Source of the DNA: Nothopassalora personata
Lineage: Eukaryota; Ascomycota; Dothideomycetes; Mycosphaerellales; Mycosphaerellaceae
Length of the DNA stretch: 64,000 nucleotides
Assembly: GCA_033816765.1 (NCBI GenBank)
Contig: CM066294.1
Location: 2,108,001-2,172,000 of the forward strand
Direction: 5' to 3'
Shown here: one piece after another, positions 62,773-64,000 of the stretch
Layout of the letters: each line of letters starts with the position of its first letter
Numbering within the stretch: position 1 is the stretch's first letter
Program-made: the position numbers and the translations under genes
The notes under the pieces: model-generated
What the model saw: the letters and a program-made list of their open reading frames with translations, nothing else
The model's database searches: none
Told to the model about the DNA's origin: nothing

Positions 62773-64000
62773 ATTGGCGCTTGCTGCGTGCTCGAGCAGT
62801 ACGGAGGGAAGACTAACGAGAATGCGCTTGCACGAGGGGCTGAGACGAACGGTATGGAGCAGGTGATCTTCACAGACGGATGGCGTTCGCATTTTTATAT
62901 CTTGGTCCGCATCTTTTGACATGGGATCCGCGAACGCAGACGGCGTGCCTGTCTTCGTATCCTCTCATCAGGCCGCTTATTTGCGGTGCCGCAAAGTATA
63001 GCTGATAGCTGATGAGCTTCCAGGCTTCATCACAGTCATTGTTGTTGACGCCGCCCTGGACTCTGGACAAATCCCTTGCTGCTGGCACTGAGATCTCTTC
63101 TCATTTGGGAAGATACATTCAAAACCAGGGTCTAGGTCCAGGCATAGCCTTCTTCGAGATGTTCCCCACATGGCGGCAGGTCCAGCATTCCCATGATGGA
63201 AATCAGAATGCAATCGCGTATGCACTGTCAATGACCTGGTATAGGCATGTTCAGAGCCCTTCTACGCTATCGAATTGACGGAGTGTGTTGGATCCGACAC
63301 CAGGTCAAGTTCCAGTGTGGCGGTCAAATACGAGAATCAATTCATTCCCAGCCAAACATGCAGGGCAGAGCTGAGCAGCTTGGACGAGCCGGATCACACG
63401 GCAAGCTGTCAAATGTCCTTTAAGTTGGTAGCGTAAGCTTTGTATACAAGGATTCTTGGTCTGTCATCTGGGCCTAGATACTCGGGGGTGCAGTCCCTGA
63501 AAGTGCTCGGTGTTCCTGATGCTCATTGCTCAGGAACTGTGAGACTGAAAATGGTCGACGACAGGCCCAAGGTTGTCATGGCAAATTGTGCCACGCCTAC
63601 CAACTGCGTGAAAGTTGGAAGTACCTGATCCTCTGCGCAGATATTGCATCAAGGTCCGACAGCCTGCAATGCCCAAAAAGTCCCTCTGCGCCGAGCAAGA
63701 TTGGCTTCTTCCTGTAGACATGATACTCGACAATTAATCGTACGCGCAATATTCCTAGTGAAGCGTTCCACTGCTATTGTTGCCGCTTTGGTAGATTTTA
63801 TGCCTGTGGTCACCCCTGTCAGCGCGGTCAGGAACCATGAGCTCCTGTCATTCATCAACTAATTTTAGCGCCATTCACTCACCCGAAATGCTTTGAAGTA
63901 GCGTAACACTCTCGAGCGTAGCGCCGAGAGAGCTACCACGTGAGGATCTAGGCCTATCGCCCCGCAACCACGCGATAGCACTGTATATCCAATGCCGATG
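62773..64000. other. Window end, unresolved
   Basis: No gene is supported. A minus-strand stretch near 63010-63060 encodes GGVNNNDCDEAWKLI, faintly like the secreted protein's SNDGCDDC and YDNDCYDSY parts, but frames are broken around it. A plus-strand ORF at 63440-63628 has Cys spacing but no start context or family. Confidence 0.3.

Noticed and set aside
63000..63240. Decayed paralogue of the secreted Cys protein
   Set aside because: Only a short, weak resemblance (NNNDCDEAW versus SNDGCDDC) with frames broken; not enough to call.
1..64000. CRISPR arrays, operons, ribosome binding sites
   Set aside because: The window is eukaryotic (spliceosomal introns throughout) and no regularly spaced repeats occur.

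Overview
The window is chromosomal DNA of a filamentous ascomycete, most likely a Dothideomycete of the Mycosphaerella type. The evidence is short introns (about 40-90 nt) with GTAAGT/GTATGT-like donors and CTAAC-like branch points, a two-domain betaine-lipid synthase (BTA1), zuotin, RER1, a mitochondrial F-ATPase H subunit and fungal-type TFIIB, and point lesions in a mobile element that look like repeat-induced point mutation (RIP). There are no operons. Genes lie on both strands, with several divergent pairs sharing short promoters and some tail-to-tail pairs. The clade is inferred from gene content only.

Layout. 1-5.3 kb: 3' end of a Vip1/Asp1 inositol-pyrophosphate kinase gene, a freshly broken membrane-protein pseudogene and ATP14. 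5.43-10.23 kb: a 4.8-kb DNA transposon with 43-bp terminal inverted repeats. It carries a broken retroviral-integrase-like transposase, a broken accessory ORF of unknown function and an opposite-strand cysteine-cluster protein gene. The whole element is saturated with the motif GACTCGC/GCGAGTC. 11-18.3 kb: TFIIB, an HSL-type esterase, a CHZ-like histone-chaperone protein and a PARP-type zinc-finger protein. 18.6-30.7 kb: a large mitochondrial protein, a broken GNAT gene, a TDT-family transporter, a sulfotransferase-like protein, a carboxylesterase-like protein lacking its active-site serine, and an MFS transporter. 32.7-38.4 kb: POL1 (DNA polymerase alpha) divergent from ribosomal protein eL13. 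39-49 kb: an F-box-like remnant, a small secreted KRE9/KNH-type protein, an enoyl-CoA hydratase/isomerase, a kinase-like protein, a universal stress protein and zuotin. 50.9-62.8 kb: a bestrophin-like channel, a hypothetical protein, BTA1, RER1, a mitochondrial enoyl-CoA hydratase, a 95-aa unknown and a four-exon secreted cysteine-containing protein.

Most genes are housekeeping (DNA replication, transcription initiation, ribosome, respiration, ER retrieval, lipid synthesis, fatty-acid oxidation). The accessory material is the transposon, three point-lesion gene remnants, the catalytically dead esterase-like protein and the secreted protein. The transposon is the strongest candidate for something undescribed. 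I cannot assign its integrase-like transposase, its accessory protein and its dense repeated heptamer to a named superfamily from the sequence alone.
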